A stretch of 64,000 nucleotides of DNA from JAZOXB01 sp964465395 (GCA_964465395.1 CAYXIN010000001.1:5884-69883), one strand, 5' to 3'. Shown: positions 7,339-15,099, counted from the first letter of the stretch. Translations and numbers: made by a program. Notes: generated by a model from the sequence alone, not told the origin.

Positions 7339-8892
7339 TCAGGACGTTGGCAGCCGCACCAGGGTTCCCGCGCGGCAGACATTGCTGAAGCTGTGGCACT
7401 CCACCGTGAGGACGAATTCGGTGCTGACCGTCTGATTGACCGGGAAGCCGGGCAGCGTGATCTCGCCCTCGCCGGGCGCGGCGGGGCGGAGCGCTCCGTC
7501 GGCGGGCGGCTCCACTGCGCCACTCTGCGGCGGCTGCTCACCGCCCTGCGGCTGCGCCGGAGGCTCCTGCACCCCGGCGGGAAGCACCGGCTCGGTCGGC
7601 TGCGGGGGAATCTCCACATCCGGTGGCGGATTGATCTCGCCAAAGCCGGGGCGCGACTGCGTTGCGCCGCCATACTGCTGCTGCTCACCATCAACGGTCA
7701 GGGTATAGACCACATCAAGCTCCAGCGCCGGGCTGCTGAGCGTCAGGCTGTTACAGCTCCAGGGGAGAGTCACGCTGAAGCAGGTTTCACCATTGGCGCT
7801 CAGCTCCACCAGGCTGCCCGCCGCAAGCGTTTGCAGGAGGCTCAGCTCCATAAACTGCTGCGCCGAATCCGCCTCGACCGTGTCGTTGCGGCTTCCACCG
7901 GCCACGACCAGGCCGCCATTGATCCAGATGCCTACGTCCGCGTCAATGCCGCCGTCGCCGGTGCGGTCATTGCCGCCGGCATAAACGACACCGCCATTGA
8001 TGACCAGCGCGCCATTGGAATCGATGCCATCGCCCTCGGCGCCGGTGCCGCCGCGCACACGCAGCTCGCCGCCGTTGATCGTCACAACGGAGAGGCCGTC
8101 CTCATTGACATTGATGCCGTCATCGGCCGCCGCGATAATCAGGTTGCCGCCGTTGAGCTCCAGATGCCGCTCCGTACACAGGCCCTCATTCGTGCCGACA
8201 ATATTGAGGCTGCCGGTGTTGCCCTCGATGCGCATACTCTGGCGGGAGTAGAAGGCACCGTCATATTTATGCAGCTTTTTCTCGGTGCCGGGCTGATAGA
8301 TTTTGGCGACATAGGCACCGCTGACCAGGTTGCGGCTGTCATCCGCCAGCTCCACAACCGCGCCCGCGCCGCGCAGATCGGGCTCACGCACAAAGTCCTT
8401 GCTGTCGCCGCCGCACTCATAGACGCGGTAGAACAGGATGGCGGGCGCAACGCTACAGGTGATGGAGGCATTGTCCAACAGCAGCGTGACCACCGCGCTG
8501 GGATCCGACTCGGCGCCCTCACCCAGATCGACAAAAATCTGACCCGCCGAAAGGGTGCCGGTCAGGCGATAGGTGCCGGGCGCGGTGATATGCACGACGG
8601 TATGCGCCGCCGCTTCCTCGGCGGTGTGGGCATCGGCCTCGCTGCCGCTGCCATAGCTCTCGTCCTGACCGGCGGCATAATAGATGATATCCTGGGCGGT
8701 ATAGACCGCCTCTGCACCGCAGATCACGCCATCATCGGCCAGCAGAATATCCACAATCTGCGCCTCAGTATGGCCGCTTGACTCGCTCGGCGCGGGAAGG
8801 CTCTCGGCGGAGGACTCCGGCACCTGCTCCCCGGCAGCGCAGGCTGTCAGCAGAAGCGCAAGCACCAGAATACCGGCAAAGAAACGTTTCAT
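7339..8892 (-). CDS. Cthe_2159-like carbohydrate-binding beta-helix lipoprotein
   Basis: A 517-residue secreted lipoprotein. The signal peptide ends in lipobox LLTAC (residues 14-18). The central 350 residues are Gly/Asn/Asp-rich turns such as VTINGGELRVRGG, DGIDSNGALVINGG and GDGGIDADVGIWINGG. These are typical of the right-handed beta-helix fold named after the Clostridium thermocellum polysaccharide-binding protein Cthe_2159. A Pro/Gln/Glu-rich linker (roughly residues 415-470) and a short C-terminal beta segment follow. Start: AGGAGG lies 7-8 nt before the ATG, which removes a long non-conserved N-terminal extension. The ligand is inferred only from family membership, with acidic plant polysaccharides likely. 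The small lipoprotein gene follows it. Confidence 0.85.
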   Translation of the reverse strand: MKRFFAGILVLALLLTACAAGEQVPESSAESLPAPSESSGHTEAQIVDILLADDGVICGAEAVYTAQDIIYYAAGQDESYGSGSEADAHTAEEAAAHTVVHITAPGTYRLTGTLSAGQIFVDLGEGAESDPSAVVTLLLDNASITCSVAPAILFYRVYECGGDSKDFVREPDLRGAGAVVELADDSRNLVSGAYVAKIYQPGTEKKLHKYDGAFYSRQSMRIEGNTGSLNIVGTNEGLCTERHLELNGGNLIIAAADDGINVNEDGLSVVTINGGELRVRGGTGAEGDGIDSNGALVINGGVVYAGGNDRTGDGGIDADVGIWINGGLVVAGGSRNDTVEADSAQQFMELSLLQTLAAGSLVELSANGETCFSVTLPWSCNSLTLSSPALELDVVYTLTVDGEQQQYGGATQSRPGFGEINPPPDVEIPPQPTEPVLPAGVQEPPAQPQGGEQPPQSGAVEPPADGALRPAAPGEGEITLPGFPVNQTVSTEFVLTVECHSFSNVCRAGTLVRLPTS

Positions 8893-8922
8893 GAAAAAAC
8901 CTCCTGTATTTTGAAGTGTGGT

Positions 8923-8951
8923 TTGACTTTTGGGAAAAAAGCGGATAGAAT
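8923..8951 (+). promoter_or_regulatory. sigma-A promoter for the Dabb/GIY-YIG pair
   Basis: TTGACT (8923-8928), 17-bp spacer, TAGAAT (8946-8951), about 37 bp before the start codon. Confidence 0.75.
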
Positions 8952-8988
8952 CGACACAGAGAACCGGATTGAAAGGGAGGATGCCAGA

Positions 8989-9261
8989 ATGATTCGGCAT
9001 ATTGTCATGTGGAAATTTAGAGACGACCCGACGGAATTTCTCACCCGTCTGGCCGCGCTGGAGGGGGTTATCCCCTGCATCCGCGCCATGCAGGTGCGGC
9101 GCAGCGCCGTCGCAGACAGCGCCTATGACGCCGTGCTGATTGCGGATTTTGATTCTCTGGAGGATGTGCAGCGCTACAAGGAGGACCCGCGGCATGTGGC
9201 AGTCTCGGCGCTGTGCAAGGCCATTCGCACCGACCGGCGGGCCATCGACGTGATGCTGTGA
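8989..9261 (+). CDS. Dabb-family stress-responsive A/B-barrel protein
   Basis: A 90-residue single ferredoxin-like barrel. The N-terminus MIRHIVMWKF and the C-terminal half HVAVSALCKAIRTDRRAIDV match the dimeric A/B-barrel (Dabb) family, with the usual His at residue 4 and the His near residue 70. Family members form dimers and their roles are mostly unknown. The start ATG follows AAAGGGAGG, and the hexamers of a good promoter lie just upstream. The stop overlaps the GTG of the GIY-YIG gene by 4 bp, so the two are translationally coupled. Confidence 0.88.
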   Translation: MIRHIVMWKFRDDPTEFLTRLAALEGVIPCIRAMQVRRSAVADSAYDAVLIADFDSLEDVQRYKEDPRHVAVSALCKAIRTDRRAIDVML

Positions 9262-9554
9262 AGCAGTGGTGCGTTTACATTCTGCGCTGCGGTGACGGCA
9301 GCCTCTACACCGGCTGCACGGACGACCTGGCGCGGCGGCTTGCCGCGCACCGCGCCGGGCGCGGGGCAAAATACACGCGCGGCCGGGGGCCGCTGGAGCC
9401 GGTCTACCGCGAGGACTGCGCCGATCGCTCCGCCGCGCTGCGGCGCGAGCGGCAGATCAAGGCGCTCCCGCGGGCGCAGAAGCTTGCGCTGATTGCGCAG
9501 CCGCCTGCTCATAGAGCGGCGTACTGCGGCGATAGCCCTGGGGACAATAGGTGA
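9258..9554 (+). CDS. GIY-YIG nuclease-domain protein
   Basis: A 98-residue single-domain GIY-YIG protein of the UPF0213/YhbQ-like type. It has VYILRCGDGSLYTGCT at the start (the GIY and YIG strands), the catalytic-type Arg in DLARRLAAH, and a Glu in PVYRED. The GTG start sits in a GTGA overlap with the Dabb gene. The usual domain ends near IKALPRAQKLALIA; the last 18 residues are extra and run 98 bp into the convergent exonuclease gene. These small proteins are probably DNA nucleases, but no defined pathway is known to me. Confidence 0.87.
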   Translation: MKQWCVYILRCGDGSLYTGCTDDLARRLAAHRAGRGAKYTRGRGPLEPVYREDCADRSAALRRERQIKALPRAQKLALIAQPPAHRAAYCGDSPGDNR

Positions 9555-10185
9555 CAGAGCGGATGCGCGGGCCGGAGACGCCATACTTCGGCAGATATCC
9601 GAACAGATTGATGTAACGCGCCAGATCCCCCGCCTCTGTCCACATGGCGCGCATGACCTCCACCGTCGCGCGCACATCATCGATGGCGCGGTGCGAATTC
9701 TGCACGCGCCCGGACAGCGCATAGGCATCGATGGCATTGCAGAGCTTGTGCGGATAGTCCCGGCGGTCACGGTAGACCGTCAACAGGTCGAGCTTCGGCA
9801 GCGCACGCAGCAGGCGCGCGTCGCCATACTTTTCCAGAAAATAGTAGAGAAAGAGCAGGTCAAACTGCGCATTATAGGCCACGAGCAGCGTGCGCGGCGT
9901 CAGAAGCGCCGCAAGCAGCCCGGCAAGCTGCTGCTTGCTCACGCCCTCCTCGCGCAGACACGCATCCGTGATGCCCGTCAGCGCAACGATGCGCGGATCC
10001 AGCCTCCGGTCACCCTCGCGACGGATGAATTCATCCACCTCGCAGGTGGGCGTCCAGCCCTGCTCCTGCCATTGCAGGCGCAGCGCGGAGAACTCAATGA
10101 TCTCGTCGTGCTGAAAGCTCAGCCCGCTGGTCTCCGTGTCCAGCACAACAATTGCGTCGCAGTGCGCGCGCAGCGCCTCCATCAT
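9457..10185 (-). CDS. DEDDh 3'-5' exonuclease (DnaQ-like)
   Basis: A single-polypeptide 3'-5' exonuclease like the DNA polymerase III epsilon proofreading domain. Exo I is VVLDTETSGL (Asp-Thr-Glu), Exo II YNAQFDLLF and Exo III HRAIDDVRAT, giving the full DEDDh set. The extra C-terminal region DLARYINLFGYLPKYGVSG is common in stand-alone clostridial members. Start: GGAGG is 1 nt from the ATG at 10191 but 7 nt from the one at 10185, so the latter is preferred. It is not linked to a polymerase gene here. Its 3' end overlaps the end of the GIY-YIG gene on the other strand. Confidence 0.9.
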   Translation of the reverse strand: MMEALRAHCDAIVVLDTETSGLSFQHDEIIEFSALRLQWQEQGWTPTCEVDEFIRREGDRRLDPRIVALTGITDACLREEGVSKQQLAGLLAALLTPRTLLVAYNAQFDLLFLYYFLEKYGDARLLRALPKLDLLTVYRDRRDYPHKLCNAIDAYALSGRVQNSHRAIDDVRATVEVMRAMWTEAGDLARYINLFGYLPKYGVSGPRIRSVTYCPQGYRRSTPLYEQAAAQSAQASAPAGAP

Positions 10186-10217
10186 GCCCATTCCTCCTGT
10201 TTCTTTATGCGTTTTTT

Positions 10218-10247
10218 ATTATAGCACAGGGGACAGGGGCTTGACAA
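10218..10247 (-). promoter_or_regulatory. promoter for the DEDDh exonuclease gene
   Basis: On the minus strand, TTGTCA (10247-10242), 18-bp spacer, TATAAT (10223-10218). Its -35 overlaps the -35 of the divergent thiT promoter base for base. Confidence 0.6.
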
Positions 10248-10269
10248 ATCTTTTTTGCTGCGCTATAGT
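10241..10269 (+). promoter_or_regulatory. sigma-A promoter for thiT
   Basis: TTGACA (10241-10246), 17-bp spacer, TATAGT (10264-10269), placing transcription start just ahead of the TPP riboswitch. Confidence 0.8.
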
Positions 10270-10290
10270 ATCCTCAACCGCATATGTTAC

Positions 10291-10388
10291 CCTTCTTCGG
10301 GGGGCCGGTGACTTCCGGCTGAGATTGGGCGAGCTGACGCCCTGACCCGCGAACCTGATACGGTCCATACCGTCGTAGGAAAAGATGG
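10291..10388 (+). promoter_or_regulatory. TPP riboswitch (THI element)
   Basis: The conserved thi-box parts occur in order: TTCGGGGGGCC with a P2-type stem, CTGAGA (10319-10324), a variable P3 arm, ACCCGCGAACCTGATACGG (10344-10362), and the closing segment CCGTCGTAGGAAA. Thiamin pyrophosphate binding normally lowers expression of the downstream gene, here a thiamin transporter. No clear terminator stem was found between the aptamer and the ThiT ribosome binding site (GGAGG at 10442), so control may be at translation. Confidence 0.93.
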
Positions 10389-10455
10389 AACTTTCCGCTT
10401 TGCTTTCCGAGAACGGTCGCATTGCGGATTTTTTACATTGTGGAGGTCAACCCAA

Positions 10456-11016
10456 ATGAAGAAGCATCAACTCCTGCGCGCGCTGTGCGAGTGCGCCATC
10501 CTCATCGCGCTGGCGCTTGCCCTGAGCTATCTGGAGATCCCCATCGGGATCGCCTTTGGTGGCTTCGGCGGCTCGCTGAGCCTGGTTATGCTGCCGCTGA
10601 TTCTGTGCGCCATCCGCTGGGGCGCCGGCTGGGGGCTGGGCGCCGGTCTGGTCTTTGGCACGCTGAAATACGTCTTTACCGGCAGCGTCCTGACCTGGGA
10701 ATCCATCCTGCTGGATTACAGCCTGGCCTATATGCTGGTCGGTCTGGCGGGGCTGCTGCGCCGCCGCAGCGCCTGCGCATGGCTGGCGGCGCTGATTGGC
10801 TGCTTTGGCCGCTTTCTGGTGCATCTGCTCAGCGGCCTGACCATCTACGCCGAATATGTTTCGCCCATCTTCGGCTGGAGCGGTAACAGCGTCCTGCTCT
10901 ACTCCATCCTTTATAACGGCTCCTACATGCTGCCCAACACGGTCGTCACCGTGCTGCTGGTGCTGCTGCTGCAAAAGCCGCTGGGCAAATACCTGCGCGG
11001 CGAGGATCTGCGCTGA
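10456..11016 (+). CDS. thiT: ECF-type thiamin transporter substrate subunit ThiT
   Basis: The membrane S-component that binds thiamin and works with a shared ECF energising module (not encoded in this window). The 186 residues form about six hydrophobic helices. Family signatures are LSYLEIPIGIAFGG near the start, the thiamin-contacting Trp/Tyr region WESILLDYSLAYMLVGLAG, and the C-terminal YNGSYMLPNTV. The ATG has GGAGG 8-9 nt upstream; an earlier in-frame ATG at 10438 lacks a site. TPP riboswitch control supports the assignment. Confidence 0.95.
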   Translation: MKKHQLLRALCECAILIALALALSYLEIPIGIAFGGFGGSLSLVMLPLILCAIRWGAGWGLGAGLVFGTLKYVFTGSVLTWESILLDYSLAYMLVGLAGLLRRRSACAWLAALIGCFGRFLVHLLSGLTIYAEYVSPIFGWSGNSVLLYSILYNGSYMLPNTVVTVLLVLLLQKPLGKYLRGEDLR

Positions 11017-11074
11017 GGCGCCGGCGCCTGTGTCCCTATAGACGCGGCGGCGGAAAAAAGGTTCCTCCGGTACG

Positions 11075-11110
11075 AAAAAAATCGGCAATCCATCGGATTG
11101 CCGATTTTTT
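11075..11110. terminator. bidirectional terminator between thiT and the 3D-domain gene
   Basis: The AAAAAATCGGCAATC arm and GATTGCCGATTTTTT arm enclose a 5-nt loop. Both directions end in T-runs; the minus-strand stop codon abuts the stem. Confidence 0.9.
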
Positions 11111-12189
11111 CATGCACCGCTGTCGTCGCTCAGGATGTAGACGGTGCAGCTCCGGACACCAAACTCCCAGCATTCATCAAAGGTGTCGAAATAGAGATCG
11201 ACCTTGTTGCCCTTGATGCCGCCGCCGATGTCCTCGGCCACGCAGTAACCATAGACATACTGCCCATCGTTGGAAACAATATACATTTTTGTTCCCAGCG
11301 GAATGACCTTCGGGTCAACCGCAATCGCGCCCACGCGGGCGACGGTGCCGGAATAGGTGTGGCCCACGGTTCCCTCGCAGGAGTAGGCCGTGGCGGAAAC
11401 CGTCAGCTTTGCGGTGTAGGTATAGCTGTGGCCGGCCGTTGTGATCGTGCCGTCGCCAATGACATCGCCGGAGTCCCCATCCGGAAACAGGAAATCGGGG
11501 GCATCCGGCTGCGCGCGCAGCTTTCGCTCCGGGCCGCAGAGCAGAACGCAGTCCACCGGCTCCTGCACCACCGACTCGCGCACGGTCTGGCGGGAAACCT
11601 CACGGCCATTTTCGCAGACAATCTGAAGCTGACGCTCCACAAGGCCATCCGCACCTTCGGTCAGAACGCGGATTTCACCGGGTTCAAGCGATGGATCCTC
11701 ATAGCGGCGCGTCTGAAAGGGAATGCGCTCGCGCTCCACCAGCGTCTCAATCTGCTTGCGCACAATGCTGACCAGCAGGCCATTATGCGTGGGCGTATCC
11801 GGGTCGCAGGAGAGCACATCGTCCGGCGCAAGGGCAATGCCCATACGGCTGAGCAGCGCGCCAACCGTCTCGCCATAGGTGCCCGTGACGGTTTTGCTGC
11901 CATGGTAGAGCACGGTGACCATCTGCATCCGCTGCACCGTGATGCGGCTGACGCCGCCCTCCACCGTGGTGACATAGGTGTCCTCCTCGCTGAGCTCAAT
12001 GCCAACCTCGTCCAGAATTTCCGTCGGGTCACTGTTGTAGGACTTATGTACACGAACGAGGTCGCCATCGGTGATGATGTAGCTGTTCTGCGCGAAGGCA
12101 GTCAGCGACAGCAGCCCGAGGCACAGGCCAAGGGAAAGCAGCAGCGCCAGAAAACGCAGGCCGGGTCGGCGGGGTCGCTTTGTTTGCAT
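11110..12189 (-). CDS. YabE-like cell-wall protein with DUF348, G5 and 3D domains
   Basis: A 359-residue exported protein. Signal peptide 1-34 (cut after AFA), DUF348 repeats at about 38-140, a G5 domain at about 145-220 and a C-terminal 3D domain at about 262-353. The three aspartates that name the domain are at D292 (VDPKVIPLG), D320 (AEDIGGG) and D331 (VDLYFD). Members with this architecture (YabE, Rpf-like proteins) are expected to act on peptidoglycan as lytic transglycosylase-like enzymes. Ribosome binding site: GAAAGGAGG before the ATG. Transcription is probably from the strong promoter about 80 bp upstream. It is a single gene flanked by terminators. Confidence 0.92.
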   Translation of the reverse strand: MQTKRPRRPGLRFLALLLSLGLCLGLLSLTAFAQNSYIITDGDLVRVHKSYNSDPTEILDEVGIELSEEDTYVTTVEGGVSRITVQRMQMVTVLYHGSKTVTGTYGETVGALLSRMGIALAPDDVLSCDPDTPTHNGLLVSIVRKQIETLVERERIPFQTRRYEDPSLEPGEIRVLTEGADGLVERQLQIVCENGREVSRQTVRESVVQEPVDCVLLCGPERKLRAQPDAPDFLFPDGDSGDVIGDGTITTAGHSYTYTAKLTVSATAYSCEGTVGHTYSGTVARVGAIAVDPKVIPLGTKMYIVSNDGQYVYGYCVAEDIGGGIKGNKVDLYFDTFDECWEFGVRSCTVYILSDDSGA

Positions 12190-12267
12190 GAGGGATTCGC
12201 CTCCTTTCGGTTCAAGGTCTATAGCTTTTGGGTGTATTCATTTTGTAACTTTTGTTTCCGTTTGATA

Positions 12268-12295
12268 ATTATAACATTTTTAGCCAATTTGTCAA
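12268..12295 (-). promoter_or_regulatory. sigma-A promoter for the 3D-domain gene
   Basis: Minus strand TTGACA (12295-12290), 16-bp spacer, TATAAT (12273-12268); both hexamers are perfect. Confidence 0.8.
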
Positions 12296-12487
12296 GTGTT
12301 TTGTTCGTTTTCCAGAATTCTACAAACTTTTAGGCAATTATGTTAATTCGGAATATACAACATGCGCGGCGAATTCTTCGCCGCGCGCACAACATCTGGT
12401 GTAAAAGTTACAAATCAGTTGACATAATGTAACCTCTTTGAAACTCTTTGTTATTTTACCCGCTTTTTCAGGCCGCCCGGACAGGAA

Positions 12488-12534
12488 AGCAAAATCCGCT
12501 ATCGCATCAAGGTTGCCTGATACGATAGCGGATT
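12488..12534 (-). terminator. terminator after the DUF4173 gene
   Basis: A perfect 12-bp outer stem, AATCCGCTATCG/CGATAGCGGATT (12493-12504, 12523-12534), with partial inner pairing. It reads into a moderately T-rich tail on the minus strand. Confidence 0.65.
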
Positions 12535-12596
12535 GGCATGGCAGCACCGGGAAGGCCGGGCGGCACGCGCCGTCTGCTTTCCCTTCCGGCGCGGCA

Positions 12597-14165
12597 CTAT
12601 GTCGTCTTCTGGCGCATTGGCAGGAAGCGCTCCCGATTCTCCCAGAGGAGCTGCCGGGCGCGGGCGCTTGTCAGATTCCAGGCGCGCCAGTCCTGCGGCT
12701 TTTCATCCGCGCGCCAGTCAATATCTTCATAATTCCGGGCGGCATACTGCGTGAAATGCTGCGCAAAGCGCGAGGAAAGCTGCGCGCGCGCCGTCTGCGC
12801 AATCGCCTCCTCCGGCGCATCGAGCAGCTCAAGCAGATAGGGCACCACCGCGTCGGAACGCAGTTGATCCAGATGCTCCATGTCGAGCGTCTCCAGGCGG
12901 CCACTCTGCCAGGCGCGGACATTATAGCCCGCAACCACGCGATCCACATCCGCATAGCAGGCGGCAAGCAGCAGCAGCGACGCCGTCACCACCGCAATTT
13001 TCAGGCAGGCGACCCGGCTCCAGAACATGCGCACCAGCAGCGCAACAAACAGCACCGCCAGAAAAAGCATAAACACCGACGTCTCCACGCGCTGCCGCGT
13101 CATCCCGTAGCGGTCAATATAAAGCAGCATCTTGGAGGCCGCCGTCGCAATCAGCAGAAGCGAAAACACGCACAGCAGCGCCGAGAGCAGACGGACAGCC
13201 AGCGGCGGCCGCCCCGCGCGCTTGCGGCTGACGCAGTTCACGCCAAGCAGCAGCAGGAGATTGATGGCGCAGATCACGGCCATCTCGAAGAAGCCCCGGC
13301 GGGCATACTGCGCGGCGCTGTAGTCCGCAGGCAGCAGCCCCTCAAAGGCACTGAAGAAATAGGCAAGCTGCGTCAGCAGATAGAGCGCATAGACCGCGCA
13401 GAGCACGCTGAGGAAAGAGCTCAGCACGACAGGCTCCATCCCCCGGTCAGAGGGCGTCTTTCGCGCCGGGGGCAGATAGCCCTGGGCAGAAAAGAGGCGC
13501 CCAAACACCAGCAGGAAGGCAAACAATCCCAGCGCGGCGGCAAGCAGCAGCTCGGCAATATGCGCAGCATTCAGCCGCCGCAGCAGTCCCGCAAAGGCCG
13601 CATCCGAGGACACCAGCAGCGGAACCACCACAAGCAGCACCGGAATGGCGCAGGCCAGACCCAGCAGCACGCTGCCGATTTGACGGCGGCGGGACTGGCC
13701 GTCGGCATCCTCACCATGAAACAGCGCATAGCAGGTGCGGCCAATGCTGCCAAAGGGCAGGGCGAAGCAGACAAAGGCCAGATCCCCCACCGGGCCGCGC
13801 GTCTGCTGCACGGGTGCCAGCGGCGGCTGCCCGGCACGCAGCCCCATCAGCTCCAGCAGCGCCAGGCTGGAGAGCAGCGGCAGACTGAGCACGACCAGCG
13901 TCTTCATGCTCGCCGCATCCGAAAAAGCCATGGACGCCGCCGCAAGCGGATAGACCAGCAGGCAGAACAGGCCGAAGACTGTCGCGCGCCGCCGGTGCGG
14001 GCGCAGATAGAGCACGGCGCAGAGCCAGAGCAGCACATTGGCTGCTGCGGCGGCAAGGCCGCCCTCGCCCCAGAGATAAAAATCCGCGCAAAGCACACAT
14101 AGGACGGCCATCAGCAGCGCATAAGCAGCATCGCGCTGCCGGGCAGGACGCAAAACGGGAAACAT
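12597..14165 (-). CDS. DUF4173 (DUF4153-related) polytopic membrane protein
   Basis: 522 residues with 10-12 predicted membrane helices over the first 400 residues and a soluble C-terminal tail of about 120. The conserved tail block AGYNVRAWQSGRLETLDMEH, followed by LDQLRSDAVVPYLLELL, is the signature of DUF4153/DUF4173 proteins, whose function is unknown. The ATG overlaps the stop of the upstream HTH gene by one base (TGATG), with a GGAGG site inside the HTH gene's end, so the two are coupled. The family and operon calls are solid, but no biochemical role can be given. Confidence 0.85.
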   Translation of the reverse strand: MFPVLRPARQRDAAYALLMAVLCVLCADFYLWGEGGLAAAAANVLLWLCAVLYLRPHRRRATVFGLFCLLVYPLAAASMAFSDAASMKTLVVLSLPLLSSLALLELMGLRAGQPPLAPVQQTRGPVGDLAFVCFALPFGSIGRTCYALFHGEDADGQSRRRQIGSVLLGLACAIPVLLVVVPLLVSSDAAFAGLLRRLNAAHIAELLLAAALGLFAFLLVFGRLFSAQGYLPPARKTPSDRGMEPVVLSSFLSVLCAVYALYLLTQLAYFFSAFEGLLPADYSAAQYARRGFFEMAVICAINLLLLLGVNCVSRKRAGRPPLAVRLLSALLCVFSLLLIATAASKMLLYIDRYGMTRQRVETSVFMLFLAVLFVALLVRMFWSRVACLKIAVVTASLLLLAACYADVDRVVAGYNVRAWQSGRLETLDMEHLDQLRSDAVVPYLLELLDAPEEAIAQTARAQLSSRFAQHFTQYAARNYEDIDWRADEKPQDWRAWNLTSARARQLLWENRERFLPMRQKTT

Positions 14166-14377
14166 CAGGTTTCCTCCTTTCGATATTCCAGCAGATCGCC
14201 GGGCTGACAGTCCAGCACCGCGCAGATGCTCTCAAGCGTCGAGAAGCGAATGGCGCGCGCCTTCCCGGTTTTCAGAATGGAGAGATTGGCCTGCGTGATT
14301 CCGATCCGCTCGGCCAGCTCGCCGGAGGACATCTTACGGCGCGCCATCATGACATCAAGATTCACAACAATTGCCAT
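14165..14377 (-). CDS. YozG-like XRE-family helix-turn-helix regulator
   Basis: A minimal 70-residue DNA-binding protein, almost entirely one HTH: MSSGELAERIGITQANLSIL is the helix-turn-helix and GKARAIRFSTLESICAVLDC the rest of the fold. It belongs to the small Cro/XRE group usually found beside DUF2975 membrane proteins, as here (9 bp downstream of that gene). It ends in a one-base overlap with the DUF4173 gene. A likely role is autoregulation of the three-gene operon. Confidence 0.93.
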   Translation of the reverse strand: MAIVVNLDVMMARRKMSSGELAERIGITQANLSILKTGKARAIRFSTLESICAVLDCQPGDLLEYRKEET

Positions 14378-14386
14378 CGCCGCACC

Positions 14387-14827
14387 TCAGATCGTCAGGC
14401 TATTTTCTTCCTGTAAGCGCAGCGCCGCAGCAAAGCAGCCCCGCACCACGCGGACAATCAGGAAAAGAAAGACCATCGCCACCGTCACCAGCAGCAGCGG
14501 CAAATAGCGCAGCGCGCCCACACAGCTAATCGCCGCCACCAGCAGGCAGCAGTAGGACACCAGCGCCAGCAGCGCACTGTTGCGGCGCGAGAAGGGCGCG
14601 GCGCGCCCGATGTTGCGCACCAGCGCCAGCAGGCTCAGCAGCGCCACCAGCGCCGGCGCTGCGCAGGCATAGAAAGTAATCAGCAGCGCGGTGTAGACAT
14701 TCGCCGGCATCCCCCGCAGCCCGACATACCAGCGGCAGAGCCACGGCGCAAAGCACAGCAGCCCCAGCAGCGCAAAGAGAAAAACAAAAATGCAGACCAT
14801 GCTGCCCAGCAGGGCACTCTTTTTCAT
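14387..14827 (-). CDS. DUF2975 membrane protein
   Basis: 146 residues with four strong hydrophobic helices (about 8-30, 45-70, 88-105, 108-128). A short polar loop, VRNIGRAAPFSRRNSALLAL, between helices 2 and 3 is typical of the DUF2975 family. It is the first gene of a DUF2975-HTH-DUF4173 operon behind a near-consensus promoter. AAGGAGG precedes the ATG. The function of the family is unknown; the constant pairing with a small HTH suggests a membrane-signal or self-controlled unit. Confidence 0.88.
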   Translation of the reverse strand: MKKSALLGSMVCIFVFLFALLGLLCFAPWLCRWYVGLRGMPANVYTALLITFYACAAPALVALLSLLALVRNIGRAAPFSRRNSALLALVSYCCLLVAAISCVGALRYLPLLLVTVAMVFLFLIVRVVRGCFAAALRLQEENSLTI

Positions 14828-14857
14828 AACAGACCTCCTTGGGGTTCATTTGCTCAA

Positions 14858-14886
14858 AGTATAGCACCCGTTTTATTGTTTGTCAA
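14858..14886 (-). promoter_or_regulatory. sigma-A promoter for the DUF2975 operon
   Basis: Minus strand TTGACA (14886-14881), 17-bp spacer, TATACT (14863-14858). Confidence 0.8.
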
Positions 14887-14932
14887 TAAATATTTTATGT
14901 TTTTCAGTCTTGTCGCTGCAAAGCACCCGCAT

Positions 14933-14973
14933 AAAACAGAAAATCCGACCTGTGGTTCGTATCACAGGTCGGA
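14933..14973 (-). terminator. terminator after murA
   Basis: A perfect 11-bp stem TCCGACCTGTG/CACAGGTCGGA (14944-14954, 14963-14973) with an 8-nt loop, followed on the minus strand by TTTTCTGTTTT. Confidence 0.8.
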
Positions 14974-15099
14974 ACAAGCACACTCTGTCCGGGGAAAGCA
15001 GAGGGGATTCCCCAATTTCAGCTTCAAGCCAAATACCGCAGAAAAAGCAGCGCGCCGGGCGTTTCCCGCCCGGCACTGCGGCAGCACAGGCCGCGCCGC

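Larger units (their letters stand above)
12190..12596. other. intergenic region upstream of the 3D-domain gene
   Basis: No gene is visible in these 407 bases, which are AT-rich against their surroundings. They contain the 3D-gene promoter, a 10-bp perfect hairpin with a 3-nt loop (GCGCGGCGAA/TTCGCCGCGC, 12364-12386) of unknown role, an isolated TTGACA (12419-12424) inside a GTTAC/GTAAC inverted repeat, and the terminator of the DUF4173 gene. Confidence 0.6.

Noticed and set aside
6718..8781. 687-residue plus-strand open frame
   Set aside because: It is antisense to two lipoproteins with signal peptides and lipoboxes; the composition is typical of a shadow frame.
8893..9369. 159-residue N-terminal extension of the beta-helix lipoprotein
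   Set aside because: It would bury the signal peptide and lipobox inside the protein; a strong ribosome binding site precedes the ATG at 8892.
12419..12534. Possible small RNA from the isolated TTGACA at 12419 to the hairpin at 12493
   Set aside because: No -10 of quality lies 17 bp on (AACTCT) and no T-run follows the hairpin on the plus strand; it is better explained as the minus-strand terminator.
12438..14102. 554-residue plus-strand open frame rich in Gln/His/Arg
   Set aside because: It is antisense to the DUF4173 membrane protein; it looks like a typical reverse-strand artefact of Leu/Ala-rich helices.
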